A stretch of 42,441 bases of DNA from Micromonosporaceae bacterium KJ-029 (GCA_005402585.1 BIFP01000045.1:1-42441); one strand, 5' to 3'; positions 7,359 to 16,071 are shown, counted from the stretch's first letter. Program-made: numbers and translations. Notes: generated from the sequence alone by a model not told the origin.

Positions 7359-8509
7359 CCATGGCAGCTCATCCCCGCCGAGGTCGTGGTAGTCGGTGGT
7401 GTTGGTGAGCATGTGCCATACCGAGGTCAGGATGGAGTGTTCCAGGGCGACGATGGCCTTCTGTTTGTTGCCCAGCCGGCGGACCAGGCGTCGGTACTGG
7501 GCGGCCAGGTAGGTGTCCTTGCTGCGGATGGCGGCCAGGGCGGCGACGCCGAGGCTGGCGGTGAGCCAGTGGTCGCCTTTGCGTGTCTTGCCGGACTTGC
7601 GCTTGCCGCCGGAGGCGTGGTTGCCGGGGCAGACCCCGGCCCAGGAGGCCAGATGCGCGGGAGTGGGGAACTGGTTCATATTGCCGCCGGTCTCGGCGAT
7701 GATGACCTGCGCGACGTGCTGGTTGACCCCGGGGATGGTGTCCAGACGGGTCAGCAGGTCTTGAAACGGGGTCATCGCGGCGTCGATTCGCTGTGACAGG
7801 GCGGTGATGTCGCGGTCGATGCCGTCGATGCGGTCCAGGTGCATGCGGCACAGGAACGCGTGGTGGGGGCCGAAGCGTCCGACCATGGCTTCTTGCAGGT
7901 CGGGGATCTTCGGGCGCATCCGGCCTCGGGCGAGGTCGGCGAGGACCTCCACGTCGCGTTCGCCGTCGATGAGCGCGCCGAGCATGGCCCGCCCGGACAC
8001 GCCGAGGATGTCGGTGGCCACCACTGACAGTTTGATGCCGGCGTCTTCGAGTTCCTTCTCCAGGCGTTGGGCTTCGCGGGTGCGTTCTTCGAGCAGGACC
8101 TGCCGGTAGCGGGTGAGGTCGCGCAGTTGGCGGATCGGCTGGGGGGCACGAAGCTGGCGCGCAGCAGTCCGCACTCGCCCAGTTGGCACAGCCAGACTGA
8201 GTCGGCGACGTCACTCTTGCGCCCGGGCAGGGCCTTGGCGTGCCTGGCGTTGATCAGCTCGACGTTGAGGTCGCCTTCGAGTAGGTAGAACGGTGAGCGC
8301 CAGTAGTCGCCGGTGGCCTCCATGACCACCAGCGAGACCTGTTCGGCCACCAGCCAGTCGCGCATCGCCAGCAGCGAGTTGGTCATCGTGGTGAACGTGC
8401 GGACCTCGGTGTGGCGGGTGTTGCGGCGCTTGCCTGGGGTTCGTAGGCAGACCTTGACCTCGTCCTTGGCCACGTCCAACGCGGCGCATCGATCATGCAG
8501 GACGTCCAT
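7359..8509 (-). pseudogene. IS110-family transposase 1, frame-broken
   Basis: Start ATG at 8509. The N-terminal RuvC-like DEDD domain has D in CAALDVAKDEVKV, E in LVVMEATGDYW and D-x-x-x-D in GRKSDVADSVWL. The frame then breaks near 8137-8142 at a run of six C (minus strand) and continues one frame back with QPIRQLRDLTRYRQVLLEE. The C-terminal Tnp20 domain carries the serine motif HASGGKRKSGKTRKG. One missing C, or a -1 slip, restores FVPPQPIRQL. The 3' end is lost: after TTDYHDLGGDELPW the frame runs into the IS3 terminal repeat. These enzymes are DEDD/serine recombinases that join DNA using a guide RNA made from the element. Confidence 0.88.
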
Positions 8510-8700
8510 GGTGTCCTCCCTGTTCCCGACGCGGTGGTGCTCGACGCACCCGTCCGGGCCAGGAGTCGAGGGAGGGTTGAAGAATCTAGCTCGCGTGCTC
8601 GTGAAGGCAACAATCCGCGGTCCCTACGAACCGACTCCCAGCGCCAAGCTGACTCACGAGATCCACGGCATCAAGAAGCGGTCGACGTCGACCCGGCCGG
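8510..8700 (-). ncRNA. candidate IS110 bridge-RNA region 1
   Basis: This non-coding stretch lies immediately upstream of IS110 transposase 1, the position of the bridge RNA in IS110-group elements. The part at 8590-8660 aligns with 10193-10260 upstream of transposase 2. Shared pieces are CTCGCGTGCTCG, GCAACAAT and CTCCCAGCG followed by CA.GCT.ACT.ACG; the segments between them differ. Conserved scaffold with variable loops is what a bridge RNA shows. Ends and fold were not determined. Confidence 0.45.
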
Positions 8701-8836
8701 GCGCGTCACCCATTTCCCGCCCCCGCGGCGGCCCCGACAGGGGCATGGGGAGCTGACTCGAAAATCATGGAGCGTGTGGGCAGGCGGTAGCGTCCGGCGT
8801 AGCGGAGCGGAGCCGGACTTGGGGTGGTTGTTGGGG

Positions 8837-10125
8837 TCAGGCTGCGGCGGGTTGGTCTGGTCCGGGGGTGAGGGTGACGTTCTGGCCGGTGAGGTGTTCG
8901 AGTTGTCGGATCAGGTCCCATTGCCGGCGCCGGCTGTTGAGTCTGGTCTCGTGGTAGCTGGGGCCGAGGTCGTGGTAGCGGATGTCGGGGTGGGACAGGA
9001 TGTGCCAGATGATCGTGAGCACTGAGTTGCCGACGGCGACGATGGCGCGTTTCTTTCCGCGCCGCCGGGCTAGGCGGCGGTAGCGTTCGCTGAGGAAGGT
9101 GTCGGTGCGGGCCAGGCCGGCGACGATCTCACCGATGGCGCCGGCGAGCCAGGGGTTGCCTTTGCCGGTGGGGGCGGTCTTTGCCCGGCCGGCTGACTGT
9201 TTGTCGATCGGGGCGAACTTGGCCCAGGACACCAGGTGCGCGGCGGTGGGGAACACGGTCATGGTCACGCCGATCTCGGCTATCAGTTCCTGGGCTGAGC
9301 GAGGTCCGATGCCAGGTATCTCGTCGAGATTTTCGGCCGCGGCACCGAACGGGGCGATCAGCTCGTCGATGCGGGCATCCAGGGTGGCGATGTCCGCGGT
9401 GAGACCGTCGATGCGGCGCAGCATCGCGGCGCAGATGAAGGCATGGTGGTCTTCGAAGTAGCCGGTCAACGCGTGGCGCAGCTGCGGGAGCTTTGCCCGC
9501 ATGCGGCCGTGGGCCAGGTCAGCGAGCATCCGTGGGTCACGCTGGCCGGCGATCATCGCGTCGAGCATCTTGCGGCCGGACATGCCGTGCAGGTCACTGA
9601 TGACCGAGTCGAGTTTGATCTGGGCGTCCTCGAGCACCTTCTCCAGCCGCTGCTTCTCCCGCGTCTGGTCGCGGACCAGGCTGCGCCGGTAGCGAGTCAG
9701 GTCGCGCAGCTGTCGAAGGGCTTGGGTTGCACCAGGCTGGGTCGACACATGCCCCGCTCGACGACCTTGGCCAGCCATACCGCGTCCAGCTTGTCGGTCT
9801 TCGGCCGGCCCGGAACGTTCTTGACGTGTCGGGCGTTGAGCAGCCAACACGTGAAGCCTTCTGCCTCCAGCAGATAGAACACCGGTTTCCAGTAGCTGGA
9901 AGTGGCCTCCATCGCCACCAGCTCGACTTGCTGGCAGCGCAGCCAGTCCGCCAATCCGAGCAACGCCGGGGTTGTGGTGGCGTACTCGCGGACCTCCTGC
10001 ACCCGGCGGCCCGAGATGGTCTCGTGCGGAATCCGCACGCACGCGACCAACCCTGCCTTGCCGATGTCGATGGCGCGCACCCGCGCGTACTGGGTTACCG
10101 ACTCTTCGCTGATCTCGTTCATCAC
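8837..10125 (-). pseudogene. IS110-family transposase 2, frame-broken
   Basis: Start ATG at 10125 (MMNEISEESVTQYARVRAIDIG). The DEDD residues are in RAIDIGKAG, LVAMEATSSYW and GRPKTDKLDAVWLAK. The frame breaks near 9715-9722, at LVQPKP, and resumes one frame back as RQLRDLTRYRRSLVRDQTRE. The C-terminal domain has IPGIGPRSAQELIAE and the serine motif SAGRAKTAPTGKG. The protein would be about 430 residues when the -1 shift is applied. It is clearly different in sequence from transposase 1, so this is not a recent duplicate, yet the break is within a few codons of the same homologous position. The C-terminal end is intact (stop at 8837). Confidence 0.88.
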
Positions 10126-10265
10126 ACCGCCTCACCTCGGGTTGCGAAGGCGGCTGCCCGCGGGAACGGCACAGGGGAAGGACAGAGACGGACTCGCGTG
10201 CTCGAAGCAACAATGCAGGGCCCCTAAAGATCACGCTCCCAGCGTCAGGCTAACTGACGGCCTCA
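10126..10265 (-). ncRNA. candidate IS110 bridge-RNA region 2
   Basis: Non-coding region upstream of IS110 transposase 2. The block at 10193-10260 repeats the scaffold pieces found at 8590-8660 (CTCGCGTGCTCG, AGCAACAAT, CTCCCAGCG, then CAGGCTAACTGACG). The sequence between the pieces differs, as expected if the guide loops are specific for each element. The core piece ATTGTTGCC also appears in the opposite orientation at about 10452, next to a tRNA fragment. Confidence 0.45.
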
Positions 10266-10470
10266 CAGACCAATGTCACTCGACGTCGGCGGGCAACCGT
10301 CCCGATTTTCACGCCCAGCACGGGCGTCACCAAGGGGAACATCGGAGGCTAACTGGGTGACGATCGGGTCGGATACCACTGGACGAGCACGGACGAGCAC
10401 GGACCATGCCCGCAGCCCAGAGCCAACAAAGCAGCAGGTGAGCGCGCCGTGATTGTTGCCTGGGGGGGGG

Positions 10471-10500
10471 TCGTAGGTTCGAATCCCGCCGTTCCCACCA
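10471..10500 (+). pseudogene. tRNA 3'-end fragment (possible attachment-site scar)
   Basis: The segment contains a T-loop TTCGAAT flanked by GG and CC, followed by an acceptor-like CGTTCCC and ACCA. It thus matches the T-arm and acceptor 3' strand of a tRNA. No D-arm, anticodon arm or matching 5' acceptor strand (GGGAACG in register) is seen upstream. Upstream there is instead a G-run and ATTGTTGCC, a piece of the IS110 non-coding scaffold. Integrases often leave such 3' tRNA ends as attachment scars. The isotype was not determined. Confidence 0.5.
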
Positions 10501-10555
10501 AGGCCCGAGGGCGTATCCGATCGATGGACGCGCCGCCTCGTCGTTGAACGGCTGT

Positions 10556-11185
10556 TTAGGCGAGGCACTGGCCGCCCGGCAAGGCACCGAGCACTTGCTG
10601 CTGCCCGCCCCAGCCCACTACGCAACCGGCGCCTGCGGGTACGGCGTAGACGATGGCGTTCCGGGGTGCCGGATCCGCTGGCCCGGCCGGTCGTACCACA
10701 ATGTCGGTGAAGCCGGCGGCGGTGAGCGCCTGCCTGATCTGGTCGGCCATCTGCTCCGGGCTGTCCGTGGCCGGAAACATCCGCCGGCGGGCCTGGTCCG
10801 CCACGCACTCCTCGGTGACTGGCCGGGCACAGTCAAACCTCATTCGGTCCAGCGCCGCGCGGATGGCCTCGGCTGCGGTCTCCGCCTCAGCTCGCTGCCT
10901 TGAGCTGAGTTTGCTGCGGCCCAGCTCGTCATCCACTACTCGCTGGCAGTAGGTGGGGTCGTACTGGCCGGCCTGACCAGCCCAGGTGCAGAGGGTGGCG
11001 GGGCCGGACGTATCGGCCGGTGCCGGTGTGCCTGAAACATCCTGCCATTTTGAGCCGGCGGTGGCGGTGGATCCGGTGCCCGGCGCCGGGGATGGCGACT
11101 CGCAGGCAGTGAGTGTCAGGGCGGCGAGCACAAGCCCGACCAGCGCCGTCCGGGATGAGCCGATGATTGGAGCATGCGCGTGCAC
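10556..11185 (-). CDS. putative lipoprotein, unknown function
   Basis: A 209-residue exported lipoprotein. From the GTG at 11185 the N-terminus has a hydrophobic core, RTALVGLVLAALTLTAC, with lipobox L-T-A-C. A Pro/Ser/Thr linker (ESPSPAPGTGSTATAG) follows. The mature part contains several cysteines (TLCTWAGQAG, DPTYCQRV, FDCARPVTEECVADQ, GAGCVVGW) that could form disulfides outside the membrane. The open frame extends upstream of 11185, but the signal peptide would then be internal, so the GTG is preferred. The family is not recognised. It lies downstream of the LacI fragment in the same direction but 258 bp away. Confidence 0.7.
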   Translation of the reverse strand: MHAHAPIIGSSRTALVGLVLAALTLTACESPSPAPGTGSTATAGSKWQDVSGTPAPADTSGPATLCTWAGQAGQYDPTYCQRVVDDELGRSKLSSRQRAEAETAAEAIRAALDRMRFDCARPVTEECVADQARRRMFPATDSPEQMADQIRQALTAAGFTDIVVRPAGPADPAPRNAIVYAVPAGAGCVVGWGGQQQVLGALPGGQCLA

Positions 11186-11443
11186 TGCCAGAGCATAAAG
11201 ACGCGCCGGCCGATCCGGTGCCCCCGGTCGAGAGACGATCGCGTATCTCAGCGGAACCGTTGAGCAGCGCCGGGCGAGGCTGCCCTTCCCTTCGCCGGCT
11301 CCTGACAGTGTGGGGCACACAGGGGGCACAAGACACTGTCAAACGTCGTCAACCAGCCACCACGATGGCAGCCAGAGCCGCCGTGTGAGCAGGTGTCGCC
11401 GGCCGTTCACGCTGGTGGCGGGACAGCGGCTCTATGTTCCGGT

Positions 11444-11755
11444 TCAACTCTTCTTATCGTGGGCCGCGAGGTAGGGCGCCATGCCAGTTGAGCCGCGTAC
11501 GACCAGTGTGGGTGCGAACGTGGACTGCCAATGCCGCTGTGGCCGGCCGTCGATCTCGTCCGCTAGCAGTCGGACGGCCGCTTCAGACATGGCGGCTACT
11601 GGCTGGCGGGTCGTCGTCAGCGGCGGATCGGTGAAGGACATCAGTGGGGAGTCATCGAACCCGATCACGGAGACGTCCCCGGGCACCGACAGGCCCCCAG
11701 CCCGTGCGGCCCGTATGGCTCCCAGCGCCATCAGATCAGAACCACAGACGGGGCG
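11444..11755 (-). pseudogene. LacI-family regulator, C-terminal fragment
   Basis: About 100 residues of the periplasmic-binding-protein-like effector domain: PVCGSDLMALGAIRAARAGG, VPGDVSVIGFDDSPLMSFTDPPLTT and the closing STFAPTLVVRGST. The DNA-binding N-terminal domain and the first half of the effector domain are missing. Sequence upstream of about 11755 is the start of an oppositely oriented serine-recombinase fragment. It is a truncated relic, not a functional repressor. Confidence 0.85.
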
Positions 11756-12565
11756 CTGGCGCACGAACCGCTGGTCGACGACGAGACGTTCGCCCGCGTG
11801 CAGACTCTGCTGGCCAGTGCGGGCAGGCGTCCCGACGGGGTCATAAAGCCCCGCGCCAGCAAGCGCAACTACGTGCTGTCCGGGCTACTGCACTGCGGCA
11901 TCTGCCAGCGACGCATGGTCGGCAGCTTCAACAACGACCGCAACAACTACCGCTGCACCTACGCCGCCGAGTACGCCGACGCCAACCGCGTCGCCCACCC
12001 CCGCAGCGTCTATGTCCGGGAAGACCACATCCTCGAACAACTCGACCCATGGCTCACCCGAGCCTTCTCACCCACCCGACTCACCGCCACCATCCAAGCC
12101 ATGGCCGACGCGCAACACGACGACATCGACCCACAGGCAATCAAGGCGGCACGGGAAACCCTCGCCACCTGCACCACCCGGCTGGACCGCTACCGCGCCG
12201 CCCTCGACAGCGGCACCGACCCCACCATCGTCAGCCGATGGATCGCCGACGTCCAAGCTGAACAGGTCACCGCCGAAGCCACCCTGCGTCGCCTCACCGG
12301 ACGCCGGACGATGACACCGGACGAGATCCGCCACATAGTCAAAGCGCTGGGAGACATGGCCGCAGTGCTCCGTGACGCGGACCCCGCAGACAAGGCGTTG
12401 ATCTACCGCGAACTGGGGCTGACCCTGACCTACCGGCCGACCGCCCGCACGGTATCCGCTCAGGCGAACCCAAGTGGATCATGTACTAGATTGTGTCCGA
12501 GGCCCGATGTTGACCAGAAAACCATGATCGCCATCAATGGCGAACTGGAACTGGCGCCCAGATAA
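11756..12565 (+). pseudogene. serine recombinase fragment (copy 2)
   Basis: About 269 residues of a large serine recombinase, starting at HEPLVDDETFARVQTL. A zinc ribbon follows (LLHCGICQRRMVG ... YRCTY), then the long coiled region (LDRYRAALDSGTDPTIVSRW, AVLRDADPADKALIYRELG). The N-terminal catalytic resolvase domain and most of the recombinase domain are absent. The 5' break coincides with the truncated LacI gene, so one deletion or recombination event probably made both ends. Its last ~28 codons lie in the 465-bp repeat shared with 30756-31238. Confidence 0.85.
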
Positions 12566-12945
12566 CGACGGCCACCCATCGTCGGAACTCGGGTCGAGTG
12601 CCAGGACCACTCACAGCCAACCCCACCTGGATCGAATGGGCTCCGGACTGACCGGAGCCCATTCGATCACCCGAAAGCTCCTTCACCACCTTCCACAGGC
12701 AGCAGGCCAAAACTCGAGATCCGAAGCCGCTCCGACGCGCGGGCATGCCAGATGCACGCTCGTCGTCGAGCAGCCGGCCCGACCTCCAGTGGGGCAGCAC
12801 CTACAACCCGGCCACGCATCCACCCACACGCACGGCCACACCCAGCTGGCGATCGACTATCAACGTGACGCGGCGACCTGACCAAGTCATCCCAGGTCCG
12901 CCGCGCCGCCCATCGTCAGACGCGCCCCAGACGTCCGCACATGCC
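12479..12945 (+). repeat. ~465-bp direct repeat, copy A
   Basis: Imperfect direct repeat (about 85-90 percent by eye) with 30756-31238. It starts in the last codons of the recombinase fragment, includes the stop, a perfect 17-bp hairpin, and about 270 bp of non-coding sequence rich in C. Homology fades near GTCCGCACATG. The two copies bracket 18 kb of accessory genes. Confidence 0.8.
12630..12668 (+). terminator. strong hairpin after recombinase fragment
   Basis: Perfect 17-bp inverted repeat: GATCGAATGGGCTCCGG, loop ACTGA, then the complement. There is no T-tract, which is common for actinomycete terminators. It lies 64 bp after the stop at 12565. The copy at 30908 keeps both arms exactly and changes only the loop, suggesting selection on the stem. 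Confidence 0.65.
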
Positions 12946-13067
12946 GATGTCAGTGCGTTCGATCATGCTGCCGATGACTGGACTCTACGCAGGCCCGCCG
13001 ACCATGTTGGCTGGATCGGCAGCGCCGCAGGGATCGCCCGCGACGGGGTCGTGGCATCATACGCCGA
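12946..13067. other. intergenic, nothing specific
   Basis: Between the repeat and the next gene. No hairpin or coding frame stands out; it should contain the promoter of the gene at 13068. Confidence 0.4.
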
Positions 13068-13565
13068 ATGGAGATTTTGCCGGGCGAGGGTGTGGCATTG
13101 GCGAAGGTCGGCGAAAGCCGCGACATGGTCGAGAGCCGACTTGGCCCGCCCGTCCATCCCGGACGGCACAGTAGGGCGGTGTACGAGACGAGCCCGATGC
13201 TGGTGCTGACCTACACCGAAGACGACACGGTTGAGATCGTAGAGATCGCCTACGCCGGTGACGGTGGCGAGGAGGTGTTCTACGACGGCGTTCAGCTGAC
13301 GTTCCGGTTCATGGACGACGTGGTCGCGGACTTGGAAGCGAGGGGTCATCAGTACGAGCCGATCGACATCGGCTACCGCTTCGAGCCGGGCTTCGCCATC
13401 TTCTCGATGGGGTCACGCTGGGCGCGCGATCTCGACCCAGATGCATCCGAGAATGACCCGCGCAGGATTTGCGAAGGTGTCTCGGTCGCGCCCTACCACT
13501 ATTTCGATGGGCCGACCGACGAGGAGATCGAGGCTTACATCCGCAGCCGGGAAAACAGCCGGTGA
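13068..13565 (+). CDS. hypothetical acidic protein
   Basis: A 165-residue acidic, soluble protein starting at ATG 13068. The N-terminal segment, LAKVGESRDMVESRLGPPV, resembles the G-x-S-x-x-x-V-x-x-x-L-G-x-P turn found in small antiparallel-sheet domains of immunity- and inhibitor-like proteins. The rest alternates short strands (MLVLTYTEDDTVEIVEIAYAG) and ends with helices. No catalytic motif is visible. Local context (isolated small genes, no shared operon) fits the immunity-type genes seen elsewhere in actinomycete islands, but this is inference. Confidence 0.6.
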   Translation: MEILPGEGVALAKVGESRDMVESRLGPPVHPGRHSRAVYETSPMLVLTYTEDDTVEIVEIAYAGDGGEEVFYDGVQLTFRFMDDVVADLEARGHQYEPIDIGYRFEPGFAIFSMGSRWARDLDPDASENDPRRICEGVSVAPYHYFDGPTDEEIEAYIRSRENSR

Positions 13566-13600
13566 GCACGACCCCCCGGGGGAACGGGTACTGCACGGCA

Positions 13601-13628
13601 TGATCCGGTGCGCGCTCATGCCGCTGAC
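13601..13628 (+). repeat. 28-bp dispersed intergenic motif, copy 1
   Basis: TGATCCGGTGCGCGCTCATG followed by CCGCTGAC. 26 of 28 bases match 16922-16949, and a weaker copy is at 21127-21153. All three are outside confident genes. Confidence 0.55.
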
Positions 13629-13701
13629 CGCGCTCGGTGTCCGAAGGTGGTGCCGGGGGAAACGTAGCGGCCAGTGCGGCGTCGGGCGGTAGCCTGGCGC
13701 G

Positions 13702-14427
13702 GTGCGAGACGACCTCAAGGTGGCGGTCGAGGAGCTCTACTTGGCATTCGCGCGTGTTCCGTTGACTGATCAGGTGGACTACTGCGACCACTGCGTGGCT
13801 CCGGAGCAGGTGGCGGTTCTGCGCCGCACCCCGATGAGGCAGCTGACCTCCGAGCACCTTGGGCCGCTGCTGTCCAAAGCCATGTCCACGTGGGGCGACT
13901 CGCGGTACTTCAAACACTTCCTGCCGCGCCTGCTGGAACTCGTCGCCGCCGGTGAAATGGAGGACTGGAGCTATCCGACATTCCTGCCAAGCCGTCTCAA
14001 GCGGTGCTGGGCAGAGGGCACGCCCGGGGAGCAACACGCGATTGCCGGGTTCCTGCAGGCGTGGTGGTTGGCAACCATCTCCTCCTGGCCCAGCCGATGC
14101 AAGCCACGAGACGTGCTGGAAACCATCGATGCGGCAGGGCACCGGGTAGTCCCGTACCTCAACGCGTGGCCCTCTCAGCCGGACGCGGCCGCAGCCCGAC
14201 ACTTGGCTGCCTTTGTCGACGACTGGATGGCATCGGCAAAGACCGGCGATCAGTTCTGGGTCGACGTCGACCGCTGGCTCCGAGAGCCTCAGCCAAGCGC
14301 TCTGCTCACGGCGGCGTTTAAGGATGCCAGCGATCCATCAGTCTCCGAAGAGTTCGGCGACGCCGAACACTCTCTCGCGCTGTATCGCTCGTCGAGAGAA
14401 GTGGAGCACCCAGGGTTTCCCTCGTAA
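13702..14427 (+). CDS. conserved hypothetical protein, helical
   Basis: A 241-residue, mostly helical protein starting with GTG at 13702. It has a Cys/His cluster DYCDHCVAPEQV near residue 30, then KAMSTWGDSRYFKHFLPRLL, a phrase typical of a widespread uncharacterised bacterial family. Repeated helices follow, up to a C-terminal acidic tail. The spacing of the cysteines and histidine could hold a metal, but only one cluster is seen. No transmembrane segment or enzyme motif is evident. It is followed by the HTH/nuclease-like gene 57 bp downstream on the same strand. Confidence 0.65.
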   Translation: MRDDLKVAVEELYLAFARVPLTDQVDYCDHCVAPEQVAVLRRTPMRQLTSEHLGPLLSKAMSTWGDSRYFKHFLPRLLELVAAGEMEDWSYPTFLPSRLKRCWAEGTPGEQHAIAGFLQAWWLATISSWPSRCKPRDVLETIDAAGHRVVPYLNAWPSQPDAAAARHLAAFVDDWMASAKTGDQFWVDVDRWLREPQPSALLTAAFKDASDPSVSEEFGDAEHSLALYRSSREVEHPGFPS

Positions 14428-14484
14428 CCACGGCCCGAGCCCCGGCGCATCCGCTCTAGGTAGCCGCAGTTCGGGCGCAAGCCT

Positions 14485-15270
14485 GTGCACCGCCGAACGG
14501 AGGAGGCGAGGCCATCGACCGTCGGTCAGACTCCATGCGTGACGGCTGCCAGCAATCGCGACCGTGTCCTTGAAGCACTTCGGCTCAGCTCGAGGCCGCT
14601 GGACGATGACCAGCTGTCACACCGTACGGGTGTCCGGCCTCGGCAGCAGGTCAACCAGATCTGCCGCGCGTTGCAGTTGGCCGGAGCCGTCCGGCGGTGG
14701 GAAGGCCCGGATGGGAAAATCGTCAACGAACTCGTCGAGCGGACGAGCGGGGTCCTGGCCGGCGAGGATCCGAGAACACCGCGTAGCGGGCCGATTTCAC
14801 CTGCTGCCGTTGTTCGGACGCTCGAAGATCACTTGCCTCCCGGGCACTCTGCGGAGCAGCGACACGCCGAGCGGGTCATGCTTGATCTGCTGGGCCGCGA
14901 CCTGGCCTTGACGCTGGAGCCGGCGAAGATCGCAGTGCCGTCGGGAGTTCGGGTCGAGGTCGACGGCTGCGACAGCGGCCGAACTGTTCTCGTGGAGTGC
15001 TGGGCCCATCAGGGTCCGCCGAAGTCGGCGCAGCGTCACAAGGTACTGGCCGACGCGTTGAAGCTGACGTGGATCGCAAGCACGATGTACCCGCGGCCCC
15101 GCCTCGTGCTCTGCATGAGCGACCCGGCCGCAGCGAGGCCGTTTCAGCCAGCGGCGCGTACCTGGGCCGCACAGGCGCTACTGGATCTCGCGATTACCGT
15201 CCATGTGGTCGAGATTCCTGACGACATCCGCCAGAAGGTCCGCGCAGCTCAGGAACGCCAATACCGTTAG
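14485..15270 (+). CDS. HTH plus PD-(D/E)xK nuclease-like protein
   Basis: A 261-residue protein; GTG 14485 and GTG 14539 are both possible starts. An N-terminal winged-helix segment, RDRVLEALRLSSRPLDDDQL then RPRQQVNQICRALQLAGAVRRW, precedes a C-terminal domain. That domain reads VRVEVDG, VLVECWAHQGPPKSAQRHKV and ADALKLTWIAS. This pattern (acidic residue, then E-x-x-A-x-x-G-x-x-K) resembles the core of restriction-endonuclease-like folds in a known uncharacterised family that ends in AAQ.RQYR. Nuclease activity is not proven. Together with the macro-domain and HEPN genes just downstream it makes a candidate nucleic-acid-conflict cluster. Confidence 0.65.
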   Translation: MHRRTEEARPSTVGQTPCVTAASNRDRVLEALRLSSRPLDDDQLSHRTGVRPRQQVNQICRALQLAGAVRRWEGPDGKIVNELVERTSGVLAGEDPRTPRSGPISPAAVVRTLEDHLPPGHSAEQRHAERVMLDLLGRDLALTLEPAKIAVPSGVRVEVDGCDSGRTVLVECWAHQGPPKSAQRHKVLADALKLTWIASTMYPRPRLVLCMSDPAAARPFQPAARTWAAQALLDLAITVHVVEIPDDIRQKVRAAQERQYR

Positions 15271-15561
15271 CCGACGACGCCGGACCGACGTCATTCACAG
15301 GGGACTGGCTCCGGCGAGTACGTCCGCCTTGTCAGAATCCGGTAGCCGCTTGGGGCCCTTGCCGCGTGCGCTGCCTGCCCGCTGCCGAAGCAACGTAACG
15401 GGCTACCTACCGGCCCCGCACGTCACCTCCGGGCTGGTGAACGACTGTTGGATCTGCCGCCGATCGTGCGGCGGGATCTGTCGATCTGGCCGGATGGAGT
15501 GGCTGCCCGGTTTGGCGACGGTGGGCCGGCACGCCGTCGTCTGGTGTGCCAGGATCCTGCT
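15271..15561. other. intergenic, no clear gene
   Basis: Open frames cross it but show no protein-family signal. A longer version of the macro-domain frame could begin at 15448 but would add a low-complexity head with no ribosome-binding site. Confidence 0.4.
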
Positions 15562-16071
15562 GTGGTCGTGATCGAGATTGTGACGGGTGACATCACGCGG
15601 GAGCACGTGGACGCCATCGTCACGGCCGCGAACGAGTCACTGCTCGGCGGCGGCGGTGTGGACGGCGCGGTTCACCGCGCTGCTGGGCCTCGTCTGGCGC
15701 AGGCTGGAGGTGCAATCGGCCCCTGCGAGCCGGGAGACGCGATGGCTACCCCGGCGTTCGACCTCGACCCACCGGTGCGGCACATCATCCATGCTGTCGG
15801 GCCGATCTGAAACGGCGGCGGTCACGGTGAGGCCGACCTTCTGGCCTCCTGCTACCGAAGGAGCCTGCAGGTCGCCGACGAACTCGGCGCCCGGACCGTC
15901 GCCTTCCCGGCAATCGCCACCGGCGTGTACGGCTTCCCTCCCGACCAGGCCGCCCGGATCGCCGTAGCAACGATCAGGTCCACTTCGACAAACGTCCAAC
16001 GGGCAAGACTCGTCGCATTCGACGACGACACCCGAAAGCACCTACAAGCCGCAGCGACAGCCACCGGCTGA
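15562..16071 (+). pseudogene. macro-domain ADP-ribose hydrolase, nonsense-mutated
   Basis: The frame from GTG 15562 reads IEIVTGDITREHVDAIVTAAN then GGGGVDGAVHRAAGP, the two ADP-ribose-binding loops of a macro domain, and RHIIHAVGPI. A TGA at 15808 stands exactly where macro domains have tryptophan (VGPIW). The same frame then continues NGGGHGEADLL, TVAFPAIATGVYGFPPDQAA to a normal stop at 16071. A single G-to-A change (TGG to TGA) explains it. Both loops and the C-terminal ATGVYGFP loop are intact, so the gene died recently or is read through at low level. Macro domains bind or remove ADP-ribose from proteins or nucleic acids. Confidence 0.85.

Noticed and set aside
4129..7361. Target-site duplication for the IS3 element
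   Set aside because: Flanking triplets CGC and CCA do not match, even allowing a shift of one base at either end.
10471..10500. Complete tRNA gene
   Set aside because: Only T-arm and acceptor 3' strand are present; no D-arm, anticodon arm or 5' acceptor strand in register.
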